A DNA stretch of 39,168 nucleotides, taken from Elusimicrobiota bacterium. Its GTDB lineage: Bacteria; Elusimicrobiota; Elusimicrobia; 2-02-FULL-39-32. Of this stretch, positions 20,065 through 27,768 are shown in pieces. The translations under genes were made by a program, and so were the position numbers. The notes below the pieces were generated by a model, which saw only the letters and a program-made list of their open reading frames with translations, was not told the origin of the DNA and searched no databases. The stretch spans positions 1 to 39,168 of the forward strand of contig JAKFYJ010000037.1 of the NCBI GenBank assembly GCA_021730935.1. The letters run 5' to 3'. Positions within the stretch are counted from its first letter, which is position 1. Every line of letters begins with the position of its first letter.

Positions 20065-20110
20065 TTGAAATTTCCAAATTCTTCTGTTAGACTATGACTA
20101 GTCTGACTAG
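20065..20110 (+). promoter_or_regulatory. Promoter and palindromic operator of the toxin-antitoxin cassette
   Basis: TTGAAA (20065-20070), a 17-base spacer and TAGACT (20088-20093) form a plausible promoter. Immediately downstream is a perfect inverted repeat CTAGTC-T-GACTAG (20098-20110), with a further GACTA half-site at 20090. The overlap of promoter and palindrome is the arrangement expected for self-repression by the antitoxin, alone or with VapC. Confidence 0.6.
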
Positions 20111-20131
20111 ATATTTAAGGGGGCTTAATTG

Positions 20132-20422
20132 ATGAAGAAAAAACTTGCATTCGCCCACAGCGTTCGTCATCCTTGGCAGCTGCAGGATGCCAAAGCCCGT
20201 TTTAGCGAACTGTTCAGGCTGGTTCGCTCTTCAGGCCCCCAATGGGTCACGCGGCAAGGAAAAGAGGCGGTGGTTGTCATTCCCATCGAGCAATTCAACG
20301 ATCTCGTCAAGAAACAAACAGGGCCGCGAAGCCTTGTGGATTTTTTCGCAAAATCCCCCCTGGCAGGAATTGACTTTAATTTCAAACGCAATCCTGACTA
20401 TGGCCGCGCGATTGATTTGTGA
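20132..20422 (+). CDS. Phd/YefM-family antitoxin
   Basis: The 96-residue protein shows the Phd/YefM DNA-binding domain: WQLQDAKARFSELFRLVRSSGPQ followed by VTRQGKEAVVVIPIEQFNDLV. The C-terminal part after about 65 would wrap the toxin. The ATG at 20132 is preferred over the TTG immediately before it because AAGGGGG (20117-20123) lies 8 bases upstream. It ends overlapping the toxin GTG by 3 bases, the normal order for such modules. It probably neutralises the PIN toxin and represses the operon at the palindrome upstream. Confidence 0.92.
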   Translation: MKKKLAFAHSVRHPWQLQDAKARFSELFRLVRSSGPQWVTRQGKEAVVVIPIEQFNDLVKKQTGPRSLVDFFAKSPLAGIDFNFKRNPDYGRAIDL

Positions 20423-20841
20423 GCGGCTTTTTATTGGACACAAATGTCCTTTCAGAATTAATCAAACACAGCCCAAACCATAAAGTAACTTCCTGGCTCG
20501 AAGGAACTGACGAAGATTTGCTTTATTTGAGCGTGCTTACGATTGGAGAGATTCGCAAAGGCGTCACAGCTCTTCCCCACGCCGGCAAACGCGTCGCGAT
20601 TGAAGCTTGGCTGGAAAAGGATTTGCGCAACCGTTTCGCAAGAAGAATCCTCCCCATCACCGAAGAAATCGCCGACCGCTGGGGCATGATCGCTGGACTT
20701 GCACACGCAAAGAAAATTCCCGTCCCGGTGATCGACGGCCTTTTGGCAGCGACTGCGATTCATCACAACCTCACTCTGGTCACCCGCAACATTAAAGACA
20801 TGGCTCACACGGGCGTTGAAATATTCGATCCGTGGGGATAA
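20419..20841 (+). CDS. vapC: VapC/FitB-like PIN-domain toxin
   Basis: The 140-residue PIN-domain ribonuclease has the acidic metal-binding residues D7 (LLDTNVLSEL), E44 (GEIRKG), D106 (VIDGLLAATA) and the conserved TRNIKD near 122-127. The PIN toxins of this type cleave specific tRNAs or rRNA and arrest growth when free of antitoxin. It starts at a GTG overlapping the antitoxin stop. The end of the gene is 6 bases before the right repeat copy, so the cassette contains little besides the two genes. Confidence 0.92.
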   Translation: MSGFLLDTNVLSELIKHSPNHKVTSWLEGTDEDLLYLSVLTIGEIRKGVTALPHAGKRVAIEAWLEKDLRNRFARRILPITEEIADRWGMIAGLAHAKKIPVPVIDGLLAATAIHHNLTLVTRNIKDMAHTGVEIFDPWG

Positions 20842-20847
20842 GCAATC

Positions 20848-20871
20848 CTCGGCGAAGAGTTTGAAATTTAA
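20848..20871 (+). repeat. 24-bp direct repeat, right copy (former lptB 3' end, hpf -35)
   Basis: Identical to 20037-20060. It is followed directly by the sequence leading to hpf. The TTGAAA inside it (20861-20866) is the likely -35 element of the hpf promoter, so this copy keeps hpf expressed after the cassette was inserted. Confidence 0.95.
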
Positions 20872-20889
20872 TGATTTTTTTGGTAAAAT
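20861..20889 (+). promoter_or_regulatory. hpf promoter
   Basis: TTGAAA (20861-20866), a 17-base spacer, and an extended -10 TGG-TAAAAT (20881-20889). The -10 ends exactly 10 bases before the hpf ATG at 20899, the same spacing as the promoter of the LPS operon at 2852. The predicted transcript begins about 3 bases before the ATG; no Shine-Dalgarno is present. Confidence 0.65.
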
Positions 20890-20898
20890 AAATCACCC

Positions 20899-21438
20899 AT
20901 GCAGCTCAACATAACGGCGCGCCATCTTGATCTCACTCCGGCCCTCTCGGACTATATCCACCGCAAAGTGGAAAAGGCCCAGCGTTTTTTTGATGGCATC
21001 ATCTGGGCGCAGGCCATCCTCACGGTTGAAAAACATCGCCACATCGCAGAGATCATCGTCCACACTCCCGGAAGCACTTTCAGGACCGAAGGCGAAGCGG
21101 GAGACCTTTACAGCGCCGTGGACCTGGCCGCGCACAAAATCGATCTCCACCTTTCCAAACTCAAAAGCAAACAGAAGGACCATCACAGAGACGGCAGAGT
21201 CAAAGCCCGCCTCCCGATTGCTCTCGAAGCTCCCGCAGAAACTGCAGTGCGGCCCGGAAGCGTTTCAGAAGTCTCCAAAGCGATTTTGGAACCCCAATCC
21301 CTCACCAGCGCCATCCGGGAACTCAACGCCCAGCCTCGCCCATTTTTATTGTTTATCAACGAGCGGACCAACCAGGTCAGCGCAGTCTATAAAAAAGGAA
21401 AAGATGATTTCGGGTTAGTGGAAGCCGTCATCCCATGA
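20899..21438 (+). CDS. hpf: Ribosome hibernation-promoting factor (long form)
   Basis: The 179-residue protein has the N-terminal HPF/YfiA domain (about 1-100: ITARHLDLTPALSDYIHRKVEKAQRF, ...DLYSAVDLAAHKIDLHLSKLK) that binds in the ribosomal decoding channel, and a C-terminal dimerisation domain (about 125-179) with PRPFLLFINERTNQVSAVYKKGKDDFGLVE. The long form can by itself bring two ribosomes into 100S dimers. It is the first gene after the toxin-antitoxin cassette and has its own promoter. In E. coli rpoN stands between lptB and hpf; here it is absent. Confidence 0.93.
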   Translation: MQLNITARHLDLTPALSDYIHRKVEKAQRFFDGIIWAQAILTVEKHRHIAEIIVHTPGSTFRTEGEAGDLYSAVDLAAHKIDLHLSKLKSKQKDHHRDGRVKARLPIALEAPAETAVRPGSVSEVSKAILEPQSLTSAIRELNAQPRPFLLFINERTNQVSAVYKKGKDDFGLVEAVIP

Positions 21439-21444
21439 TCCATC

Positions 21445-21933
21445 ATGCTTACGAAAATGAATAAAGACGTCACAATCAACCTCATCGACTTTCTCCCCGA
21501 ATCCGCGATCCAGGCGGAACTGAAAAGCCAATCTAAAAAAGAAGTCCTCAAAGAACTCGTCGCCACGCTGACCGAAGCCCACGGCATCAAAAACTCCGCA
21601 AACATCCTTGAAGCTCTCCTTGAACGCGAAGAGCTGGGCTCCACCGGAATCGGTCAGGGCATCGCGATTCCCCACGGAAAGTCCGACGCCGTGACCAAAG
21701 TCATCGCCGCTCTCGGGATCTCCAAAAAAGGAATCGATTTCGACGCCCTGGACGGAGAGCCGGCCTACATTTTCTTTATGCTGATCGCGCCTTCAAACTC
21801 CGCCGGGATCCACCTCAAAATCCTCGCGAAGATTTCGCGCCTCCTGAAAGACAAATTTTTCCGCCAGGCCTTGCGCGAAGCCAAAACACCACAGGAAGCG
21901 ATCAAGCTCATCAAGGACGAAAACGAGTATTAG
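21445..21933 (+). CDS. ptsN: PTS IIA-like nitrogen-regulatory protein PtsN
   Basis: The 162-residue PTS_EIIA type-2 protein has the phosphorylatable His at H77 in GIAIPHGKSDAV, the family signature, and LIAPSNSAGIHLKILAKISRLLKD toward the C-terminus. The start at 21445 gives a short N-terminal extension; an ATG at 21457 (NKDVTINLIDFLPE) is also possible. PtsN usually receives phosphate from EI via HPr-like protein and controls regulatory targets rather than sugar import. It sits between hpf and hprK, with HPr and EI later in the same operon. Confidence 0.92.
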   Translation: MLTKMNKDVTINLIDFLPESAIQAELKSQSKKEVLKELVATLTEAHGIKNSANILEALLEREELGSTGIGQGIAIPHGKSDAVTKVIAALGISKKGIDFDALDGEPAYIFFMLIAPSNSAGIHLKILAKISRLLKDKFFRQALREAKTPQEAIKLIKDENEY

Positions 21934-21963
21934 TCTCAAGTCCCCAGGCGGAATCAAGTCTCT

Positions 21964-22974
21964 ATGAACCTGACCGTCGAACAATTCCTCAAAGAAAAAT
22001 CAGACGATTTCCAACTTGAACTGATCGCTGGGTCCAAAGGGACCGACAGAATCATCAGCGGCACAGAATTGAACCGTCCGGGCCTGGCCTTGGGCGGTTT
22101 TTTTGACAATTTCCGGTGGGAACGCATCCAGGTGGTGGGGCGCGGAGAAAACGCTTATATCATGGAAGCGGCCCTGAAGGGCAACAAAGATTCTCTCCGC
22201 TCATTCTTCAAGTTCAAAATGCCCTGCATCCTGCTGACCCACAAACTCCGCCCCAGTCCCGAACTCATCGCTTTGGCCAATGAATTTCAGGTCCCGCTCC
22301 TCCTCTGCGGACTTGAGACCGCGAGCCTTGTCGCGGAACTCTCCATTTATCTCGAAGAAAAACTGTCCCCCACCCTCACCATGCACAGCGTCCTCGTGGA
22401 TGTTTACGGCATCGGCCTCCTGATCACGGGCGATTCCGGAATCGGGAAATCCGAGTGCGCTCTGGAACTGATCAAGCGCGGGCACATGATGGTGGCGGAC
22501 GACGTGGTCCTGCTTCAGCACCTGCCGGGCGGCATCCTGATCGGAAAACCGGCAAACGAAATGATGCAGCACCACATGGAAGTGCGCGGCCTTGGAATCA
22601 TCGACGTGAAACAGCTTTTCGGCATGAGCGCGGTCCTGAACCAGAGCCGCATTGAACTTGTGATCCACCTCGAAATGTGGGACGAGAACAAAGAATATGA
22701 CCGGATCGGCCTTGAAGACCATAACCTCGAAATCCTCGGAATGAAAGTGCCCAGGATCGTGATGCCGGTCCGCCCAGGGAGAAACATCGCGATCTTGATT
22801 GAAGTGAGCGCGCTCCATCAGCGCCTGAAGGCCCGAGGCATCAACACCGCCCTGGAGATGCAGAAAAACCTTCTTCAGACTCTGACCCAAAATCCGGCGC
22901 TCCAGATTCCCTCTTCCCAGCCCAAACAGCCGGGCCTCTCCGCCCACAGAAGGAGACACCTCCGTCGAAAATAA
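21964..22974 (+). CDS. hprK: HPr kinase/phosphorylase
   Basis: The 336-residue protein phosphorylates and dephosphorylates Ser46 of HPr. The N-terminal domain (1-130) is followed by the catalytic H141 (MHSVLVDVYG), the P-loop GDSGIGKS at 156-163, VADDVV at 177-182, EVRGLGIIDV, the family signature, and a C-terminal segment with MPVRPGRN. The HPr encoded downstream keeps the target Ser46. The last 40 or so residues are polar and basic, beyond the conserved domain. There is a 30-bp gap from ptsN. Confidence 0.93.
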   Translation: MNLTVEQFLKEKSDDFQLELIAGSKGTDRIISGTELNRPGLALGGFFDNFRWERIQVVGRGENAYIMEAALKGNKDSLRSFFKFKMPCILLTHKLRPSPELIALANEFQVPLLLCGLETASLVAELSIYLEEKLSPTLTMHSVLVDVYGIGLLITGDSGIGKSECALELIKRGHMMVADDVVLLQHLPGGILIGKPANEMMQHHMEVRGLGIIDVKQLFGMSAVLNQSRIELVIHLEMWDENKEYDRIGLEDHNLEILGMKVPRIVMPVRPGRNIAILIEVSALHQRLKARGINTALEMQKNLLQTLTQNPALQIPSSQPKQPGLSAHRRRHLRRK

Positions 22975-22999
22975 AGAGCTGAAAAACAATTTCACCTGC

Positions 23000-23833
23000 G
23001 TGATCGTGACCGGAATTTCCGGCGCGGGCCGAAGCCAGGCCATCAAGTGCCTGGAAGATTTCGGATATTTCTGCGTGGACAACCTTCCGGCGCCGCTCCT
23101 CCCTTCTTTCGCAGACCTCATCGTCCGTTCCGGAAAAGCGATGAAGCGGGTGGCGCTCGGCATCGATGTGCGCGAAGGCAAATTTTTCAAGGGGTTCCAC
23201 GCCGACCTCCAGGAATTCCGCAAACGCAAAATCAATCCCTGGATCATGTTTTTTGACGCGGACGACGCCACGCTCCTGCGGAGGTTTTCAGAAACCAGGA
23301 GAAAACATCCCCTCGGAAAAGGCGTGCTCGAGGGAATCCACGACGAACGCAAACGCTTGAAAGACATCCGCACTCAGGCGGACCGGATCATCGACACCAG
23401 CAACCTGACCCTCTCGGAACTCAAAGAGAAAGTCGCGGTCGCGCTCCCCATGAAGATGAAGCAGACCATCCATGTGACGGTCAATTCATTCGGATACAAA
23501 TACGGCCTGCCCGTGGACGCGGACCTGGTGTGGGACGTCCGGTTCCTCCCCAATCCTTTTTATATCCCCCGGCTACGGCACAAAACCGGACTTTCCAAGG
23601 AAGTCCGCAACTATGTTTTCAACCGCAAAGAGTGCCGAACCTTCATCCCCAAATTTTTCCGGCTCGTGACGGACTGCCTGCCGCACTTCATCAAAGAAGG
23701 CAAATCGTATCTCACCATCAGCATCGGCTGCACCGGCGGACGGCACCGTTCCGTCGCCATCTCCGAGGCCCTCGCCAAGCACCTCAAAGGCAAAGGGTAT
23801 CTCGTCTCCATCCAACACCGAGACATCGAATAA
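23000..23833 (+). CDS. rapZ: RapZ (RNase adapter / nucleotide-binding, YvcJ family)
   Basis: The 277-residue protein has an N-terminal P-loop GISGAGRS (residues 5-12), with Arg in place of the usual Lys, as in many relatives, and the RapZ C-terminal domain ending in LTISIGCTGGRHRSVAISEALAKHL. In enterobacteria it presents sRNAs to RNase E to tune glucosamine-6-phosphate synthase; in others it binds UDP-sugars. The chosen GTG at 23000 has no Shine-Dalgarno and truncates the beta-1 strand (FTCVIVTG) by a few residues; no ATG, GTG or TTG lies upstream before the stop at 22883, only CTG at 22979. Position hprK-rapZ is conserved in many bacteria. Confidence 0.9.
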   Translation: MIVTGISGAGRSQAIKCLEDFGYFCVDNLPAPLLPSFADLIVRSGKAMKRVALGIDVREGKFFKGFHADLQEFRKRKINPWIMFFDADDATLLRRFSETRRKHPLGKGVLEGIHDERKRLKDIRTQADRIIDTSNLTLSELKEKVAVALPMKMKQTIHVTVNSFGYKYGLPVDADLVWDVRFLPNPFYIPRLRHKTGLSKEVRNYVFNRKECRTFIPKFFRLVTDCLPHFIKEGKSYLTISIGCTGGRHRSVAISEALAKHLKGKGYLVSIQHRDIE

Positions 23834-23838
23834 CCCCC

Positions 23839-25740
23839 ATGGGTTCCGTGACACTGCTCCTGGGGATTCACAACCACCAGCCCGTCGGAAATTTCGAGAG
23901 CGTTTTCGAAGAGGCCTATCAAAAAGCCTATCTCCCCTGGGCAAGAACGCTCCTCAAGCACCCGTCCGTCAAATGGAACCTGCACTGCACCGGGATCCTC
24001 TGGGAGTTCCTGGAGAGCCGTCACCCGGAATATTTGGACATCGTGAGAGAAATGGCGCACCGCGGCCAGGTGGAAATCCTGACCGGAGGATTTTATGAGC
24101 CCATCCTGGCAACGCTTCCGGACGCGGACAAACTGGGGCAAATCAAAAAGCTCACGCGTTATATCGAAAAAAAATTTAAAGTCCGTCCCGAAGGGTTCTG
24201 GTGCGCGGAACGCGTGTGGGAACCGCACCTCCCCAAAGCCCTTGAGCAGGCCGGGGTCCGATACACCGTGCTGGACGACTCGCTTTTCCAATCTTCCGGC
24301 ATCCCGAACGAAAACCTGACAGGATATTATCGCGTGGAAGACGGCGCTTCAAGTGTGGACGTTTTCCCCATCGCGGGCCCTTTGAGATTCATGATCCCGT
24401 TTCAGCCGGTGGAAAAATCAATCGAATATTTAAAGTCGCTCCGGAGCCAGGACAAAAACGCGGTCGCGGTCATGGCGGACGACGGAGAAAAATTCGGACT
24501 TTGGCCCGAGACTTATAAATCGGTGTATGAGGACGGATGGCTTGATGAGTTTTTTGAAGCTCTGGAAACCCACAAATCCTGGCTCAAGACCGACACTTTT
24601 TCAAACGCCCGGGCGTCCAGCCGTCCTCAAGGCAGAGCGTTTCTGCCGTCCGGATCATATCCCGAAATGGACAAATGGGCGAAGGGCATCTGGCGGAATT
24701 TTCTGGCAAAATATCCCGAATCCAACAACATGTATAAAAAAATGCTCCGCGTTTCCGGCAAAGTCCACCGCTCAAAATATAATCAAAAAGCTCTCGACCG
24801 CCTGTGGGCGGGTCAATGCAACTGCGCTTATTGGCACGGGACCTTCGGCGGGCTTTATTATCCGATCCTCCGGCAGGCGATTTATCGGAACCTGATTGAA
24901 GCCGAGAACGAGCTTGACCGGGCAAAGAAATCTTCACCCCCAAAAATTGAGGCGGCGGATTTTGACGGAGACGGCGCGGACGACCTGGTTTACGAATCCA
25001 GGAACCAGAATCTTTATGTCTCACCCGCCGGCGGAGGAACACTTTTTGAATGGGATTTTAAACCCGCCGGGCTGAATGTCCTCAATGTCCTCACTCGGAC
25101 GAAAGAGCCGTATCACAACAAGAAAGCCGCGGAGGATTGGCATCGCAAAACGGCGCTCATCGACCATTTCTTCCACCCCGAGACAACGCAGGAAGCGTTC
25201 ACAAATTTGGAATACGGCGAACAGGGCGATTTCGTCACGGGCGCTTATGTTTTTGAGCTGAAAAAAAATTCGCAGATCCTCCTCAAGAGGAAAGGCTGGG
25301 TCTCCGTCGGGACTCAAAAGGTTCCCATCGAAGTGCAAAAGACGATCAAACCCTTCCCCGCGGAAAAAGCCGCCAAAGCCCAGATCGAAGTTTCATATGC
25401 CATAAAAAATCTCTCGGAAATTCGGGCGGATTTCTGGTTCTGCAGTGAAATGAACCTGGCCTTCGCGGTCCATGAAATCAAAACTGACGGACCCTTTGAA
25501 AACGCCGAGTCCTGGGAGAGGACGGACCCCCACCTTCAATGGGCGTTCGCGGCGCGGTTCAGCCAAAAAACTTCAGGCTGGGTCTTCCCTCTGGAAACAA
25601 CCGCAAACTCCATCGACGGGATCGAAAAAACGTTCCAGGGTCTCACCTTCGCGCCGCACTGGAAATTCACTTTGGACCCGGGAGAATCGTTTCAAACAAA
25701 ACTTATGCTCACCTTATCTTCAACCAAGGACCTAAAATGA
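23839..25740 (+). CDS. GH57 alpha-amylase / 4-alpha-glucanotransferase
   Basis: The 633-residue protein begins MGSVTLLLGIHNHQPVGNF, the GH57 first conserved region. The second region has VEILTGGFYEPIL; the catalytic nucleophile is E124 in WCAERVWEP; the acid is D214 or D215 in MADDGEKFG. The C-terminal half resembles the beta-rich DUF1925/DUF1926 domains of the 4-alpha-glucanotransferase type. No signal peptide, so it should act on cytoplasmic glycogen or maltodextrin. It is inserted between rapZ and ptsH, with a 5-bp gap and a 4-bp overlap. That suggests control of glycogen turnover by the PTS, an inference from position. Substrate type is not settled by sequence. Confidence 0.9.
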   Translation: MGSVTLLLGIHNHQPVGNFESVFEEAYQKAYLPWARTLLKHPSVKWNLHCTGILWEFLESRHPEYLDIVREMAHRGQVEILTGGFYEPILATLPDADKLGQIKKLTRYIEKKFKVRPEGFWCAERVWEPHLPKALEQAGVRYTVLDDSLFQSSGIPNENLTGYYRVEDGASSVDVFPIAGPLRFMIPFQPVEKSIEYLKSLRSQDKNAVAVMADDGEKFGLWPETYKSVYEDGWLDEFFEALETHKSWLKTDTFSNARASSRPQGRAFLPSGSYPEMDKWAKGIWRNFLAKYPESNNMYKKMLRVSGKVHRSKYNQKALDRLWAGQCNCAYWHGTFGGLYYPILRQAIYRNLIEAENELDRAKKSSPPKIEAADFDGDGADDLVYESRNQNLYVSPAGGGTLFEWDFKPAGLNVLNVLTRTKEPYHNKKAAEDWHRKTALIDHFFHPETTQEAFTNLEYGEQGDFVTGAYVFELKKNSQILLKRKGWVSVGTQKVPIEVQKTIKPFPAEKAAKAQIEVSYAIKNLSEIRADFWFCSEMNLAFAVHEIKTDGPFENAESWERTDPHLQWAFAARFSQKTSGWVFPLETTANSIDGIEKTFQGLTFAPHWKFTLDPGESFQTKLMLTLSSTKDLK

Positions 25741-26021
25741 TAGAATGTGAACTAACCGTGCAAAATCGTCTGGGCCTTCACGCGAGGCCTGCGTCCATGT
25801 TCGTTCAGACGACGAACAAATATAAATCCAAGGTCAAAGTCGTCAAAGACCACATGGAAGTGGACGGAAAATCAATCATGGGGCTCCTCATGCTGGCGGC
25901 CCCTCTGGGAACGACGCTCAAGATCGTCCTGGACGGCGAAGACGAAACGAAGCTGGCGGAACATCTTAAGAAACTTTTTGATTCAAGGTTCGGGGAAGAC
26001 AACGATTATCAAACAATCTAA
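25737..26021 (+). CDS. ptsH: Phosphocarrier protein HPr
   Basis: The 94-residue protein has both regulatory sites: H15 in GLHARPAS, the EI-dependent phosphorylation site, and S46 in DGKSIMGLLML, the HprK target. Length is slightly above the usual 85-90 owing to a polar C-terminal tail. The ATG at 25737 overlaps the GH57 stop. The TAA stop shares its last A with the ptsI ATG. Confidence 0.95.
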   Translation: MIECELTVQNRLGLHARPASMFVQTTNKYKSKVKVVKDHMEVDGKSIMGLLMLAAPLGTTLKIVLDGEDETKLAEHLKKLFDSRFGEDNDYQTI

Positions 26022-27754
26022 TGCCCATCATCATTAAAGGATTCGCCGCATCGCCCGGCATCGGGATCGGGAAAGTTTTTCTTCTGGACGAAGAAGAGCT
26101 CATCATTCCGCGCCATTATATCCCCAGAGAAGGCGTCAAGCGGGAAGTCGCCCGGTTCAAAAAAGCCCTCGACAAGACCGAAAAGGAAATGAAGAAGGAC
26201 ACCGAGGAGATGCTCAAAATCCTCGGGAAAGGCCACGCGCGATTGGCCGACGCTTATCTCCTCATCATCAAAGATCCCCTGCTCTCCTCGGATATCGAGC
26301 GTGAAATCACCAAGGAACTCGTGAACGCAGAACTCGCCGTCCAGAACTGCCTGGAGAGGGTTTCCCACACTTTTGACCTGCTTAAAGACGAATATTTCAT
26401 GGAGCGCAAGAACGACATCGTTGAAGTGGGCCAGCGCATCATCCGCCAGCTTTTGGGCAAGAAAAAACGAAGCCTCTCGGAGATGAAAGAAGAATCCATC
26501 GTCGTGGCGCACAACCTGCTGCCCTCCGACACCGTCACGCTCAAAGCCGAACTCGTGAAAGGGTTCTGCATCGATGTGGGCGGAAAAACGAGCCACTCGG
26601 CGCTGTTGGCCCAAAGCCTTGAGATCCCGGCCGTCGTGGGACTCCACAACATCACGGCCCAGGTCCGCTCAGGACAATCCGTCATCGTGGACGGGAACCA
26701 GGGCGAAGTGGTCGTGGACCCGGACCCCCAGGCCGTTTTAAATTATCGCAGGGAACGGGAAATCCACATTCAGGAAACCCGCGAACTCACCAAACTCCGG
26801 GACCTTCCGGCCCAAACTCTCGACGGGAAAAGGATCGAGCTTGCCGCGAACGTGGAGAGCACCGAAGACTGCAAAGCCGTCCTGGCCTATGGCTGTGAAG
26901 GCATCGGGCTTTTCAGGACCGAATATCTTTTCCTGAACCGCAAAGCGCTCCCCACGGAAGACGAACAGTTTGACCATTATTCCCGCACGGCGAAACAGAT
27001 GCTGCCTTATGCCACCGTTTTCAGAACCCTCGACATCGGCGGCGACAAGCTTTCCAATTTCATGGAAGGATACACGCAGGAAGAAAATCCGTTCCTTGGA
27101 CTCCGGGGCCTCCGGTTCGGGCTCCGTCACCCCGAAATTCTGAGAACCCAGCTCCGGGCCCTTCTGAAATCATCCGCTTTCGGCAAAGTCAAAATCATGT
27201 TCCCCATGGTTTCCGGCATCGAAGAGTTCCGCCAGGGCAAGAAAATTCTCCTTGAAGAAATGCAGGCCCTTCTGGAGGCCGGCGCGAATCTGGCTCCAAA
27301 AATCGAAGTGGGCGCCATGATCGAAGTTCCTTCCGCGGCCATCACGGCGGACGTGCTCGCCAGAGAAGCCGATTTTCTCTCCATCGGAACCAACGACCTC
27401 ATCCAATACACCATGGCGGTTGACCGGATCAATGAAAATGTGGCGCACCTTTATGAGCCGATGCACCTGGCGATCCTCCGCCTCGTGAAAATGACAGCGG
27501 ACGCGGCTCGGCAGAACGGCAAATGGGTGGGCATGTGCGGCGAAATGGCCGCGGACCCCAAGTTCACGCCTCTCCTCCTGGGCCTGGGCATGGACGAAAT
27601 TTCAGTCGTGCCAGCCCTCGTCCCGAGAGTCAAGAAAATCATCCGGTCCACGAACCTCGCCGAAGCCAAGAAGCTGGCGAACGAAATTTTGTCCATCCCG
27701 GAAGTCTCGCTCGCGCAGGAACGGCTCAACCGCGTGAAGCTCACTTTGATTTAG
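26021..27754 (+). CDS. ptsI: PTS enzyme I (PEP-protein phosphotransferase)
   Basis: The 577-residue enzyme passes phosphate from PEP to HPr. The phospho-His is H192 in GGKTSHSALLA; the PEP-binding C-terminal barrel includes the loop FRTEYLFLNR, GIGTNDLIQY-like SIGTNDLIQYTMAVDR, and the catalytic C506 in GMCGEMAADP. Length matches EI. It closes the operon hpf-ptsN-hprK-rapZ-GH57-ptsH-ptsI. No EIIB or EIIC permease gene is visible, so the chain is probably regulatory. Confidence 0.96.
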   Translation: MPIIIKGFAASPGIGIGKVFLLDEEELIIPRHYIPREGVKREVARFKKALDKTEKEMKKDTEEMLKILGKGHARLADAYLLIIKDPLLSSDIEREITKELVNAELAVQNCLERVSHTFDLLKDEYFMERKNDIVEVGQRIIRQLLGKKKRSLSEMKEESIVVAHNLLPSDTVTLKAELVKGFCIDVGGKTSHSALLAQSLEIPAVVGLHNITAQVRSGQSVIVDGNQGEVVVDPDPQAVLNYRREREIHIQETRELTKLRDLPAQTLDGKRIELAANVESTEDCKAVLAYGCEGIGLFRTEYLFLNRKALPTEDEQFDHYSRTAKQMLPYATVFRTLDIGGDKLSNFMEGYTQEENPFLGLRGLRFGLRHPEILRTQLRALLKSSAFGKVKIMFPMVSGIEEFRQGKKILLEEMQALLEAGANLAPKIEVGAMIEVPSAAITADVLAREADFLSIGTNDLIQYTMAVDRINENVAHLYEPMHLAILRLVKMTADAARQNGKWVGMCGEMAADPKFTPLLLGLGMDEISVVPALVPRVKKIIRSTNLAEAKKLANEILSIPEVSLAQERLNRVKLTLI

Positions 27755-27768
27755 GCCCCGAAACTCCC

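Noticed and set aside
20872-20883. T-rich stretch after the right repeat as a terminator for lptB or vapC
   Set aside because: Seven T follow TGA but no stem precedes them; the stretch fits better as the spacer of the hpf promoter.
23530-23838. Upstream in-frame extension of the GH57 gene
   Set aside because: It overlaps rapZ in another frame, is Arg/Pro/Ser-rich and unlike GH57; the HNHQP motif begins right after the ATG at 23839.
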